Positions 1-9,313 of a stretch of DNA of 64,000 nt are shown here, in pieces. The translations under genes and the position numbers were made by a program. Origin of the DNA: Pseudoflavitalea rhizosphaerae (GTDB lineage: Bacteria > Bacteroidota > Bacteroidia > Chitinophagales > Chitinophagaceae); assembly GCF_003991355.1 (NCBI RefSeq), contig NZ_RCSU01000004.1:186001-250000 (forward strand), in the 5' to 3' direction. The notes under the pieces are model-generated. The model made no database searches and was not told the origin of the DNA. It saw only the letters and a list, made by a program, of their open reading frames with translations. Positions within the stretch are counted from its first letter, which is position 1. Each line of letters opens with the position of its first letter.

Positions 1-163
1 GGATTATATCAACCTGTAAGGATCCCATGTAAGGATTGCCTCCATAAGTTTTCAGGAAAGTTGGATCATCTTTATCCGTACCACTGCATGCAAGGATCAA
101 TAAAATTGCGAACAGGCAGGTGAAGAATAGTTTTTCTGTGGTATGAGGAAAGGTTGTAATCAT
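1..163 (-). CDS. lipoprotein, N-terminal part only
   Basis: The gene starts at the ATG whose complement is at 161-163 and runs off the left edge of the window. The visible 54 residues begin with a signal peptide that ends in the lipobox-like LACSG, followed by an acidic, Asp/Lys-rich linker (TDKDDP). It is therefore probably a lipoprotein exported to the cell envelope. The stretch FLKTYGGNPYMGS after the linker is too short to assign a family. It lies upstream of, and in the same direction as, nothing else visible; the PKD adhesin gene ends 55 bp away on the same strand. Function cannot be told from this fragment. Confidence 0.6.
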   Translation of the reverse strand, partial: MITTFPHTTEKLFFTCLFAILLILACSGTDKDDPTFLKTYGGNPYMGSLQVDII

Positions 164-217
164 GATGAATGATTTTATATAAATATACAACCGATTGAAG
201 GTTTAGCCGTTCTCAAA

Positions 218-3200
218 TCAACGCACCAGGATAACCGTACCTTTTAACACCAACGGCTTTCCTTCATTACAAATCACTTCTGTGATGTACACATAGGTGC
301 CGCCTTCGGCAATCTGTCCATTGAACCGGCCATCCCATCCGGCATTGGTGTCATTGGGCAGGAAGTTATCCCTGTTGAATACCAGCTGCCCCCAGCGATT
401 ATAGATCCGGAAACTTTTTACTTTTTGAATACCAAATCCACGGATATTGAATCGGTCATTTTTACCATCGTGATTGGGAGTAAAAGCATTGGGAATATAA
501 ACCGCCCCTTTTCCACAGGCAACATGTATGTTTATTGCATCGGTTGCTTCACACTGGTATTGTGTTCTTACTGTGAGGCGGTAGGTAATATCTTTATCGG
601 CAATGAAGCGCGGCGTAGGGCAATTGATGCAATTCAGGCCGGTACCCGGCTGCCAGTTGTAAGATACCACATCGCTGCTCAGAACAGGTTGCAGGGTCAC
701 AGACTTTCCGGCTTCCACTGTGAGATCCGGACCAAGGTCCACGGTGGGGATCTCGCCTACAGTTACTTTGATACGGCCTGTTTCACTGGGGCATGTATTG
801 TGACTGATACCAGTGACTTCATACGTGGTAGTTTGTTGAGGGGAAGCAACCGGCGAAGCGATATTCGGATTGTTCAGTCCTAACGATGGTGTCCACACGA
901 AATCAGGAGTATTGCCACTGGCCGATAAGCGTGTTCGTTCACCCTTGCAAATAATAACATCTTTACTGTGTTGCAGGTTTACTTTTTCATCAACATGCAC
1001 ATCCATACTGTCCAGTTCTTCGCAACCATATTGGTTAATGACCTTTACATAATAGCGCATGTCCTGTTGCGGTGAAACCTGGGGATGGTCTGTATTGGCG
1101 CCGCTCATCCACTGGTTGGGCCACCAACTGAAATGATCACCGTCATGCGCCTGCAGGGAAACAGGGCTTCCAATGCAAATGGTGGTATTCTTCGGTGTGG
1201 CTGCCGGTACCGGTAGCGGGCGGATGGTAATTGGTTCTTCTACTGTTTCTTCACAACCGTATTTTGTATTTACGGTTAGTGATAGGCGGTAGGTTCCGGC
1301 TGTATTGAAACGATGGTCGAAATGGTCCTGCCGGCTTACAATGGATTGATCGATCTTCCAGGTATAATTGGTGATCGCATCTTCCGAGATCACATCTGCC
1401 TGGTAATCCACCTGCGCTTTGGCGCATTTTTCCTTATCGCCCAAAATTCTTACTTCGGGCTGTTTGTAAATGACAACTGGTTGTGAGCTGATGGTATCGG
1501 AACATCCATACCGGCTGAACACGATCAGGGTTACATCATATTTTCCTGGCGCATTATAGGTGTGAACAGGAGTTTCATCTGTAGATTCCTGATTGTCTCC
1601 AAACAACCATTTATAGCTGCGGGGTGCAAAAGCGGAGGTGGACAGATTGGTGAATTGCACGGTACGGTCCAGGTTGCAACGGACCGGCCGGTCAATGGAA
1701 TACGCTGCAAAAGCTGAATCCACGATCACCGGATCAGGCGCTTTCAAAGTGAAGGGACAACCTTCGGGGCTCGTTAGTATTACATTGGGGCGATAGGTGC
1801 CTGCCAGCGGATAAATATGCGCCACTTCACTTTCAGAAGAAGGCTGCACAGGAGTACCATCTCCAAAATCCCAGGCATAGGTGCTGATATTGCTGCCAGT
1901 TACTTTCATGGGAAGTGTGAAGGGAATGCAGCCGGTTGCATTTCCCACTGTAAGGTTCCCGATAGGGCCTTTTACCCGGATGGTTTTTGTTGTGTCGTGT
2001 GTGCAACCACTCACTCCTGTAATTTTCAATTTTACCTGGTAAAATCCGGGCGCTGCGTATATGTGTGCAGCAGGGTCTTTATCGGTGGATCCTGTACCGC
2101 CATCTCCAAAATCCCATTCGAAGGTATTGGCGTAAGCAGAGTTGTCGAAGAATTGAAGGGCGATGGGAGCGCATTTGCTATCGTCTCCAATCATAAAATC
2201 TGCTTTAGGTTTGACCAGTTTGATATACTCTTCTTTGGCGATGCTGTCGCGGCATCCGTTTTCATCGGTCACCACCAGCGAAATATCATACTCACCATCG
2301 GCTGTATATGTACGTGAGCCATTATAACCGGCAGAGGTGGCGCCATCTCCGTAATACCAGGTGTACGAGCCGTTCCGGGCGGATGAATTGTTATACAGGG
2401 TTACATTATGATTACCGCATTTCAGCACATCATTGCTGTAGAAAGAAGCTTTGGGCCGGTAACTCTTTACATGGTTGTTACGGGTCACCTGGGCTTCACA
2501 TCCGGCGGCGTCTTTTATTTTGAGTGTAATGTTATAGAACCGATAGTAGGTATCATTGGAATAAGCATGATGCAGCAAGGTGTCTTGTGTGGTAACAAAA
2601 GCAGGACTGCCATCTCCAAAGCTCCATGTCCATTCCACAATAGGTGTAGATCCGTTGGGTTTGGATGTGTCCTGGAAAGCTACGGTAAAATCTTTGAGGC
2701 AGCTGGTCAGGGGCGATGCTTCAAAGCCCACCACCGGTCCTTCTACCGTAACAGGCACAGGATACTGAAAGGAATGTGTGCATCCCAGTTTGTCTTCAAT
2801 GGTGAGTGTAATATAGAATACCCCATTGTTGATATAGGTGTGCGAAGTGTTTCCATTCAGGTACTTCCCGTAATTCCGGAAATAGTTCTTGTTGTCGATC
2901 ACTAAAGGCGTTGTACCATCTCCAAAATCCCAGGTGTATTTGTTGATATTGGAAGAGTCGATATCAATGGTGGCGAAATTGACGGTTTTGTTGATGCAGA
3001 TATTGAAGATATCGGGTTTGAAATTTGCTTTTTCATCGATGATCACTGCACGGAATTGTGCAGTAGAAACTAAATTGGTGATCGTGTTACGACGTGTAAG
3101 CGTGACCAGGTATTTTTTTGCGGAGGCAGGAAATGTATGTGTAACCGGATTAAGCGGCGCTGTGGTGTACAGGGGCGAGCCATCGCCAAAATCCCAACTG

Positions 3201-4966
3201 ATGGGTTGAGAATCCTGAACGGTGTCAGTAAAGGTTACTGTGAATTTATCCGCGCAGGTTTTTCCCAGCATTACTCCGGCTCCACCACCACCGCCTCCGC
3301 CGCCGCCGGACCCATCATCATCGCAGATATCGGCAACAGTTACGGGTTTGGCATCGGAGCTCACGGTGCATCCCTGCTGTGTAACAATGGTCAGTTTGAT
3401 ATCGAAAGTGCCGGCTGCAGTGTAGGTATGGGTGGCATTGTCCACCGGGGCGGTGATGATGGTACCATCTCCGAAATCCCAGGTATAATCCGCTACCGGG
3501 TCAACAATATCAGACAGGCGGGCAGTAGCTTTTACGGGCAAAGGTTTACAACCTTCCGGTGGGGTATAGGTGAAATCGACGCGTGGCTTCACTATTCTAA
3601 CGGCATTGGATAACTGTTTTGTTGCTGCACAACCGGTAGCGGGGTCGGTAACGGTAAGGGATACTGTATAAGCGCCGAAACTGGAATAAGTATGCGATGG
3701 ACTGGCATTGGCTTCATGGGGACTTCCGTCGCCAAAGTTCCAATCGTAGGTAAGTTCTGATGCAGGACTGCTTTGGTCTGTGAACTGAACAGCGAAAGGG
3801 ATGGAGCATCCTGTTGGTTTGTCAGCGCTAAAATTAGCTACAGGACCGGGCTTTACGGAAACAGTATGCCAGGCAGTATCATTGCATTGGGGATAATTGT
3901 ATGCCACCATTGCAATGTTGTATGTGCCGGGTGTAGTGAATATGTGCGAAGTATTCTGGCCATATTGAACGGCTCCATTGTCCGGGAAGAGCCATTTTAC
4001 GGAATATAGAAAATCCGCCGGTGTTACCGAGCCTGAAAAATTAACGGATGTATTGGCGCAAACAGTGGTGGGTGCTGTAATAGCGGGTTGTGGTTTGCCA
4101 ACGAATACCCTGTTATTGAAGGCCGTGGTATATGTGCTCACACAATTGGAGCCGTTGCGCGCCGTGAGTGTAACGGTAAATGCGCCGGTACTGGAATAAG
4201 TATGTGTGGGATTGACGTCGGTTGATTTTGGGCTGCCATCGCCAAAGTCCCATTCATAAGTGATGACGCCACCACCGGTACTGGTATTTACAAAGGTTGT
4301 GGTGAAGGGCGCTTCGCAATCTGCATTATCGGGAATGGTGAAGGATGCATTGACTTTTGGATACACTTTTATATACCGCATCCTGATAGCCGCTTCACTT
4401 TCGCAATTCCAGTTGTTTTTTACAATGAGGGATACATTGTATTCTCCATTTACATTGTAGGTGAAAGATGGATCGGTTTGTGTGCTTCCGCCTGCGCCAA
4501 AGTCCCAAAGCCATTCTGTGATGGTTCCGGTTTTGGTTGTGGCTAGACTGGTAAAATTGACACGATGCGGAGAACAGCCGGTTTCCTCGTCGGCATCAAA
4601 ATCCGCAATCGGCCTGGGGTGTACAATTACAGAATCCTTTTTTGTTCTGGTATCTCCATTGGAGAAGGTAACAGTAAGTGTTACATAATATTTTCCGTCA
4701 GTGAGATAGTTGGTGCCTACAGTGGCTGCGCCTGCATTGATGATGGTTCCATTACCGAGGTTCCAGTCGCGGCGTGTAACCGTACCGCCCGAAGACTGGT
4801 CCGTAAAATTGACGCCGCTTAAAGGAATACAACCTTCTTTCTTATTGATGGAAAAGTCAGGAGTGGTTTGGGCGTTCGAATTTAAGGAAAGCCAGAGCAT
4901 CAAAATGGTCAGACAACTGTGGATGTGTGTATGCTTAAAAGTATATGACTGCCTGGCTGCTCTCAT
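218..4966 (-). CDS. giant multi-PKD surface adhesin with T9SS type B sorting domain
   Basis: A secreted protein of about 1,580 residues. I chose the internal ATG at 4966 because it places a normal signal peptide (ending LNSNAQ) at the N-terminus; an upstream ATG at 5014 would add 16 residues. The body has 13-14 PKD-type repeats, recognised by repeated WDFGDG-like motifs. A run of nine glycines near residue 560 splits the repeats into two blocks. After the PKD part come Ig-like/CHU-type segments, and the last about 90 residues (IPNAFTPNHDGKNDRF ... GGTYVYIT) are the gliding-motility C-terminal domain (CHU_C, T9SS type B). Family knowledge: such proteins are exported by the type IX system and displayed on the surface, as SprB is. 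Ligand unknown. Confidence 0.9.
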   Translation of the reverse strand: MRAARQSYTFKHTHIHSCLTILMLWLSLNSNAQTTPDFSINKKEGCIPLSGVNFTDQSSGGTVTRRDWNLGNGTIINAGAATVGTNYLTDGKYYVTLTVTFSNGDTRTKKDSVIVHPRPIADFDADEETGCSPHRVNFTSLATTKTGTITEWLWDFGAGGSTQTDPSFTYNVNGEYNVSLIVKNNWNCESEAAIRMRYIKVYPKVNASFTIPDNADCEAPFTTTFVNTSTGGGVITYEWDFGDGSPKSTDVNPTHTYSSTGAFTVTLTARNGSNCVSTYTTAFNNRVFVGKPQPAITAPTTVCANTSVNFSGSVTPADFLYSVKWLFPDNGAVQYGQNTSHIFTTPGTYNIAMVAYNYPQCNDTAWHTVSVKPGPVANFSADKPTGCSIPFAVQFTDQSSPASELTYDWNFGDGSPHEANASPSHTYSSFGAYTVSLTVTDPATGCAATKQLSNAVRIVKPRVDFTYTPPEGCKPLPVKATARLSDIVDPVADYTWDFGDGTIITAPVDNATHTYTAAGTFDIKLTIVTQQGCTVSSDAKPVTVADICDDDGSGGGGGGGGGAGVMLGKTCADKFTVTFTDTVQDSQPISWDFGDGSPLYTTAPLNPVTHTFPASAKKYLVTLTRRNTITNLVSTAQFRAVIIDEKANFKPDIFNICINKTVNFATIDIDSSNINKYTWDFGDGTTPLVIDNKNYFRNYGKYLNGNTSHTYINNGVFYITLTIEDKLGCTHSFQYPVPVTVEGPVVGFEASPLTSCLKDFTVAFQDTSKPNGSTPIVEWTWSFGDGSPAFVTTQDTLLHHAYSNDTYYRFYNITLKIKDAAGCEAQVTRNNHVKSYRPKASFYSNDVLKCGNHNVTLYNNSSARNGSYTWYYGDGATSAGYNGSRTYTADGEYDISLVVTDENGCRDSIAKEEYIKLVKPKADFMIGDDSKCAPIALQFFDNSAYANTFEWDFGDGGTGSTDKDPAAHIYAAPGFYQVKLKITGVSGCTHDTTKTIRVKGPIGNLTVGNATGCIPFTLPMKVTGSNISTYAWDFGDGTPVQPSSESEVAHIYPLAGTYRPNVILTSPEGCPFTLKAPDPVIVDSAFAAYSIDRPVRCNLDRTVQFTNLSTSAFAPRSYKWLFGDNQESTDETPVHTYNAPGKYDVTLIVFSRYGCSDTISSQPVVIYKQPEVRILGDKEKCAKAQVDYQADVISEDAITNYTWKIDQSIVSRQDHFDHRFNTAGTYRLSLTVNTKYGCEETVEEPITIRPLPVPAATPKNTTICIGSPVSLQAHDGDHFSWWPNQWMSGANTDHPQVSPQQDMRYYVKVINQYGCEELDSMDVHVDEKVNLQHSKDVIICKGERTRLSASGNTPDFVWTPSLGLNNPNIASPVASPQQTTTYEVTGISHNTCPSETGRIKVTVGEIPTVDLGPDLTVEAGKSVTLQPVLSSDVVSYNWQPGTGLNCINCPTPRFIADKDITYRLTVRTQYQCEATDAINIHVACGKGAVYIPNAFTPNHDGKNDRFNIRGFGIQKVKSFRIYNRWGQLVFNRDNFLPNDTNAGWDGRFNGQIAEGGTYVYITEVICNEGKPLVLKGTVILVR

Positions 4967-5205
4967 CTCGGGTTCGGGATTATTTGAATTTGGGGATTGC
5001 AGGGGGATGCGCAATAAGGGAATAAAGCATCTGAAAAAATCTTTGCGAAAGTAAATAATCTTTGCGTTCGTTGAAGCTTCCTTTTGACCTGGCGCTAAAA
5101 ATCACGGAAAACCGGGAGTTGGTTTGCTGTTCTTTATTAGTGCCGTTAATGAACTGTATGAGATTTCCGCACGTTTATGTTGAATCACTTACCTTTGTGC
5201 CGCAA

Positions 5206-5592
5206 ATGGAAAAACTGATTCGTAATACCGCGGCAGCTTATCTTCTTGCCCTCATGCTGGTCAAGCTGTTGGCGGTGCCGTTGGTCTTTCTCCATTACGA
5301 ATTCAACAAAGACTTTATCACTGCCAATTTCTGCGAAAACAAGGCACGTCCGGCCATGCATTGTAATGGCAAATGCCATCTCAGCAAACAACTGGCAAAA
5401 GCCGCGGAAAAACCAGCCACCAGTGAAAAGAATAATATTAAGCTGGCTCCCCTCGATTTTACAGAACAGATTGAAGCTATCGACCTTGATGATCAGCAAC
5501 AGTTTGTAAGGCAATTCGATCATTTCAGGAACCCGCCTTATTCCACTAATTACTACCCAAGCATCTTCCATCCTCCTGCATTTTCTGCTTAA
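5206..5592 (+). CDS. small secreted/membrane protein with CENK...HCNGKCHL cysteine motif
   Basis: About 128 residues. The start at 5206 (MEKLIRN) is preferred: it follows a TACCTTTG element (5190-5197) that matches the Bacteroidota -7 consensus, so the transcript would begin almost at the ATG. Residues 8-30 form a hydrophobic segment, followed by three cysteines in CENKARPAMHCNGKCHL; then comes a hydrophilic tail ending in HPPAFSA. I recognise this as a family of small Bacteroidota proteins found near metal-handling and cytochrome genes but do not know a function. It heads the MbnP/MbnH/SCO block, so a role in copper or redox handling outside the cytoplasm is a reasonable guess. Confidence 0.65.
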   Translation: MEKLIRNTAAAYLLALMLVKLLAVPLVFLHYEFNKDFITANFCENKARPAMHCNGKCHLSKQLAKAAEKPATSEKNNIKLAPLDFTEQIEAIDLDDQQQFVRQFDHFRNPPYSTNYYPSIFHPPAFSA

Positions 5593-5678
5593 TTCTTCTG
5601 AAGGTAACAGTTGCTTTATCATTGGGTAATCTCCCGGTGATCAATAGCTTATTTCAGAACATTTTAAACTTCCCGCAT

Positions 5679-5825
5679 ATGGTAAGCCAACAAAATTGGC
5701 ATGACCGTAATGTGCTGAGAAGAACAAGGATGTATATCCTCATGCTATTGATTGTAATAGGTGGGTTGATCCTGTTCCTCCAGCATCAGAATATTATGCG
5801 TCTGCTCCAATTTCTATTTAACTGA
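5679..5825 (+). CDS. possible small membrane protein
   Basis: A 48-residue frame with one hydrophobic helix (MYILMLLIVIGGLILFL) after a basic, positive-inside N-terminus. A longer frame begins at 5622. It sits between the Cys-rich small protein and the MbnP gene and would be co-transcribed with them. I see no clear ribosome binding site and no family, so this may be chance; the basic-then-hydrophobic pattern is the only support. Confidence 0.3.
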   Translation: MVSQQNWHDRNVLRRTRMYILMLLIVIGGLILFLQHQNIMRLLQFLFN

Positions 5826-5896
5826 TCAGCAATTCATTCAAAATGCACATCTATCTGCACCGAAATAATTTTCGTGCAGGTCCAAAGACTATTAGT

Positions 5897-6712
5897 ATGA
5901 ACAAAATATTCAGATTTATCATGATAGCGCTGGGCATCAACCTTTGCCTGGCTTCATCCTGCAAAAAAAACAATGACAGTTTCAATGATGAAAACCTGGC
6001 GCCGCTCTCTGTGGAATTCGATAATATTGTTGGCGGACAAAATCTACAGCTCAATGCAGGCACTTATTACAATGCTCAGGGCGAAGAATTCAATATAGAC
6101 AGGCTGCAATACTATATCAGTAACATCAAAGTAAAGAAGGCCGATGGAACAGAATATGTAGTGCCGCAGGACAGCAGTTATTTCCTGATCAGGGAAGATG
6201 ATCAGTCAACCCGCTTCTGCAAAGTGAAAGTACCGGAAGGAGAATATTCGCAACTCACTTTTACACTGGGAGTAGACAGTCTCCGTGCTACCATGGACCT
6301 GAGCAAAAGGAAAGGAGTACTGGATGTGGCCGGCGGCATGGAAGACGGTATGTTCTGGGGATGGACCATGGGCTATATCTTCCTCAAACTTGAAGGAACA
6401 TCACCATCAGCGCCGCTCGATCCTTTAAACACCAGGAAATTCCGTTATCATATCGGCGGATTCGGCAATACAGAGGCTTCTCCCATCAACAATATCAAAA
6501 CCATCACGATGGACCTCACTGCCGGAGGTGTGGCCAAAGTGAGGAAGGGTCGCGAAGCCAATGTGCACCTTTTTGTTGATATCGCAAAAGTATTTGATGG
6601 CCCCAATAAACTCAGCATAGCCTCACACCCAGCCGTGATGTTCAGCACTTTTAGTTTAGGGATCGCCAATAATTTCATGGGTATGTTCACGCATGATCAT
6701 ACTGAAAATTAA
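5897..6712 (+). CDS. mbnP: MbnP-family copper-binding lipoprotein
   Basis: Around 271 residues from the ATG at 5897; the signal peptide ends in a lipobox before Cys (LASSCKKN), so it is a lipoprotein. The body has the MbnP pattern: VEFDNIVGGQNLQL near the start, RLQYYISNIKV, GMFWGWTMGYIFLKLEG and a C-terminal HDH. In characterised systems MbnP is a periplasmic or surface protein that binds copper and whose tryptophan is oxidised to kynurenine by the di-heme partner MbnH. Here the next gene is that partner and its likely start (6720) is 8 bp after this stop, with an alternative start overlapping. Tryptophans in FWGWTM are candidates for the modified residue, but which one is not shown by sequence alone. 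Confidence 0.85.
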   Translation: MNKIFRFIMIALGINLCLASSCKKNNDSFNDENLAPLSVEFDNIVGGQNLQLNAGTYYNAQGEEFNIDRLQYYISNIKVKKADGTEYVVPQDSSYFLIREDDQSTRFCKVKVPEGEYSQLTFTLGVDSLRATMDLSKRKGVLDVAGGMEDGMFWGWTMGYIFLKLEGTSPSAPLDPLNTRKFRYHIGGFGNTEASPINNIKTITMDLTAGGVAKVRKGREANVHLFVDIAKVFDGPNKLSIASHPAVMFSTFSLGIANNFMGMFTHDHTEN

Positions 6713-6719
6713 TGCCGCT

Positions 6720-7745
6720 ATGCATTCGAAACACTGGATCATCATAGCGTGCATGATCTCGCTATGCGCCTGTTCCAAAAAAGTGATCGATTCGTTTTCC
6801 GGTTTCAGGAAGCCGGAAGGCTGGCCGGAAACTACCTACCGGTTCAGTACAAACGAAATTGCACAGGCTAAATTTGAACTGGGGAAAAAACTGTTCTACG
6901 AGCCCCGCTTTTCCCGCGATAATACCGTGAGCTGTGGTAGCTGTCATATCCAGTCTGCAGGTTTCACGCATCATGGGCATGATGTGAGCCACGGTATAGA
7001 AGACAGGCTTGGAAAGCGGAACTCGCAGGCCATCATGAACATGGCCTGGAGCAAAAGCTTCTTCTGGGACGGAGGCGTTACAGATTTGGACCTTCAACCC
7101 GTTGTGCCCATCACCAATCCTGTAGAAATGGATGAGACTATTCTCAACGTAATGGAAAAACTCCGGAACCGTCCGGAATATCCCGGTCTCTTCAAAAAGG
7201 CATTCGGTACGGAAGAGATCAATACAGAACGAGTGATGAAAGCACTTTCCCAGTTCATGGTAATGCTGGTAAGCTCCAATTCTAAGTACGATAAAGTGAT
7301 GCGGAAAGAAGGAGAAACTTTCACTGCTGAAGAACAGGCAGGGTATGAACTGTTCAAAGCCAACTGCAGTTCCTGCCACACGGAACCTCTCTTTACCGAC
7401 GAAAGTTTCAGGAACAATGGCATCGGCATCGGTTTCAACAATGATTCCGGAAGGTACACCGTTACGCTGAATGAGCCGGATAAATACAAGTTCAAAGTAC
7501 CGAGCCTGCGCAATCTTTCCTTTACCGCTCCCTATATGCATGATGGCCGTTTTCTCAACCTTCCCGCCGTGTTGGAGCATTATGCCAAACGCGTAAAGGA
7601 TTACCAGAACCTGGACCCCTTGTTGAAAAAGGAAGGAAATATTGGGATACCACTCACCAATGAAGAACAGGCAAAGATCATTGCCTTCCTGAAAACACTC
7701 AATGATTACGAGTTTATCAATGATAAACGATTTGCGGAACAGTAA
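6720..7745 (+). CDS. mbnH: di-heme cytochrome c peroxidase-like protein (MbnH)
   Basis: 341 residues from the ATG at 6720; a start at 6693, overlapping mbnP, is also possible. A lipobox-like LCACSKK follows the signal peptide. Two CxxCH haem sites are present: CGSCH (about residues 72-76) and CSSCH (about 216-220), with APYMHDGRF further on, as in the CcpA/MauG superfamily. Placed directly after an MbnP gene, it most likely is the MbnH enzyme that oxidises a tryptophan of MbnP rather than a stand-alone H2O2-detoxifying peroxidase; the second reading cannot be excluded. Envelope location. Confidence 0.85.
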   Translation: MHSKHWIIIACMISLCACSKKVIDSFSGFRKPEGWPETTYRFSTNEIAQAKFELGKKLFYEPRFSRDNTVSCGSCHIQSAGFTHHGHDVSHGIEDRLGKRNSQAIMNMAWSKSFFWDGGVTDLDLQPVVPITNPVEMDETILNVMEKLRNRPEYPGLFKKAFGTEEINTERVMKALSQFMVMLVSSNSKYDKVMRKEGETFTAEEQAGYELFKANCSSCHTEPLFTDESFRNNGIGIGFNNDSGRYTVTLNEPDKYKFKVPSLRNLSFTAPYMHDGRFLNLPAVLEHYAKRVKDYQNLDPLLKKEGNIGIPLTNEEQAKIIAFLKTLNDYEFINDKRFAEQ

Positions 7746-7757
7746 AAATTATTTGCA

Positions 7758-8390
7758 ATGAAATGGACTTTCCGGATCTGTTGTTTACTGCTGATCGCTT
7801 CATGCGGACAACAGGAAAATGCAGAAAAAAAAGCAGATACTAACCATCACGGACATGTGCTGCCATCGGGTGGTTCTTCCGCCTATGTGAAAAAGATCAA
7901 CAGTGGAGAACTGAAAGAAGATACACTCAAAGGAAGCCCCAAAATGGTGGCTATGGCCAATGTGGGAGATGCACAAATCCATATCACCTATAATTCGCCC
8001 GGCGTAAAGAACCGGCAGATCTGGGGTGGACTGGTACCATTTGATCAGGTGTGGGTGACGGGTGCACATTCCGCTACCTCCATAAATGTGAACCATGATT
8101 TCATCATTGGTGGTAAAACCATTCCTGCCGGTACTTATGCATTCTTTACTATTCCCGGGAGAGAAAAATGGGTGGTGATCGTGAACAAAAATTACCAACA
8201 GCACCTAACCGATGATTATGATCCTTCACTGGATCTCGTAAGAGTAGATCTCGTACCTCAGGCAGTCGATTTCACACCAAGATTGATGTACTCGGTTACA
8301 GAAATCAGTCCCACCAACGGTTTGATCAGCGTTCAATGGGAAAAGGTTAAGATCGATTTGCCGGTTGCCATCACTTCCTCAACCAAATAA
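7758..8390 (+). CDS. DUF2911 lipoprotein
   Basis: 210 residues. The signal peptide ends LLLIASCGQQ, giving a lipoprotein cysteine at about position 16. A His-containing linker (NHHGHV) follows. The DUF2911 core runs from about residue 55 to 200, seen as QIHITYNSPGVKNRQIWGGLVPF, WVTGAHSATSI, IPAGTYAFFTIPG and WVVIVNKN. The domain's function is unknown; it is frequent in Bacteroidota. It is 12 bp after mbnH and 2 bp before the next gene, so it belongs to the same transcript and may help in metal handling at the envelope. Confidence 0.85.
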   Translation: MKWTFRICCLLLIASCGQQENAEKKADTNHHGHVLPSGGSSAYVKKINSGELKEDTLKGSPKMVAMANVGDAQIHITYNSPGVKNRQIWGGLVPFDQVWVTGAHSATSINVNHDFIIGGKTIPAGTYAFFTIPGREKWVVIVNKNYQQHLTDDYDPSLDLVRVDLVPQAVDFTPRLMYSVTEISPTNGLISVQWEKVKIDLPVAITSSTK

Positions 8391-8392
8391 TA

Positions 8393-9313
8393 ATGAAGAA
8401 AAGAATCATCATACTATTTCTAATGCTGGCCTTCGGGCCAGCCCTCTTTGCCTGCGATATCTGCGGATGCGGTGTTGGTAGCTATTATATCGGTATTCTG
8501 CCGGAGTTCAGGAAGAAGATCATTGGTCTTCGCTACCGGTACAATACTTTGAAAACGCATATTGGTGCAAATGGGCAAACCTCTTATCTTACAACAGATG
8601 AAGCCTTTCATACGGCCGAGCTCTGGGGTGGCTGGACCATCGGGAAACGTTTCCGTGTGATGGGCTATGTTCCATTCAACTACAATACCAAAAAGAACCA
8701 GGGCAATAAAGACGAGAAATCTGGGCTGGGCGATATCGGGGTACAGGGATTTTATCAACTGCTGGATAAACGCAGGACCATCGGGTCAAAAATGCTGGTG
8801 CAATCGCTTTGGATAGGAGGGGGTGTGAAATTACCTACCGGTAAATATGAAACTCCGGATAAGGCCCCGGCGGCCCCTTCTGCCAATCTTTTCCAGTTGG
8901 GAACCGGCAGCGTTGATTTTACCCTGAACGCAATGTACGATATCAGGTTGCAGGATGCCGGCATCAATACGGCTGCCAGTTACAAGTTCAATACCAGCAA
9001 CAGGGATGATTACCAGTATGGCAATAAGATGAGTGTAAGTGCACAGGCGTATTATAAATTCAGGATACTCAATTCTTTTACCCTGGCTCCCAATGCGGGT
9101 ATATTGTATGAATCTGCTGAGAAGGATTTGGATGAAGGTTTTAAAGCAGATGTGTCGGGTGGCAATGTGCTGATGGGAATAGCAGGACTGGAAGCGAGCT
9201 TCAGCAAATTCGCCATCGGCGCCAGTTTTCGACGGCCATTGTCACAGGATCTGGCAAACGGATTTGTGAAAACCAATAACCGGGCTATGGTCCATATATC
9301 TTTTATGTTATGA
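8393..9313 (+). CDS. outer-membrane beta-barrel protein with CDICGCG motif
   Basis: 306 residues with an N-terminal signal peptide immediately followed by CDICGCGVGSYYIGILPEF. The remainder alternates polar and aromatic residues with many short Gly/Asn turns and ends in a beta-strand (AMVHISFML), typical of an outer-membrane barrel of the MetA-pathway-phenol / transporter-like superfamily. The three-cysteine motif at the mature N-terminus would suit binding of a soft metal such as copper, in line with MbnP/MbnH upstream and SCO downstream. It overlaps the next start by 4 bp, indicating translational coupling. Confidence 0.7.
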   Translation: MKKRIIILFLMLAFGPALFACDICGCGVGSYYIGILPEFRKKIIGLRYRYNTLKTHIGANGQTSYLTTDEAFHTAELWGGWTIGKRFRVMGYVPFNYNTKKNQGNKDEKSGLGDIGVQGFYQLLDKRRTIGSKMLVQSLWIGGGVKLPTGKYETPDKAPAAPSANLFQLGTGSVDFTLNAMYDIRLQDAGINTAASYKFNTSNRDDYQYGNKMSVSAQAYYKFRILNSFTLAPNAGILYESAEKDLDEGFKADVSGGNVLMGIAGLEASFSKFAIGASFRRPLSQDLANGFVKTNNRAMVHISFML

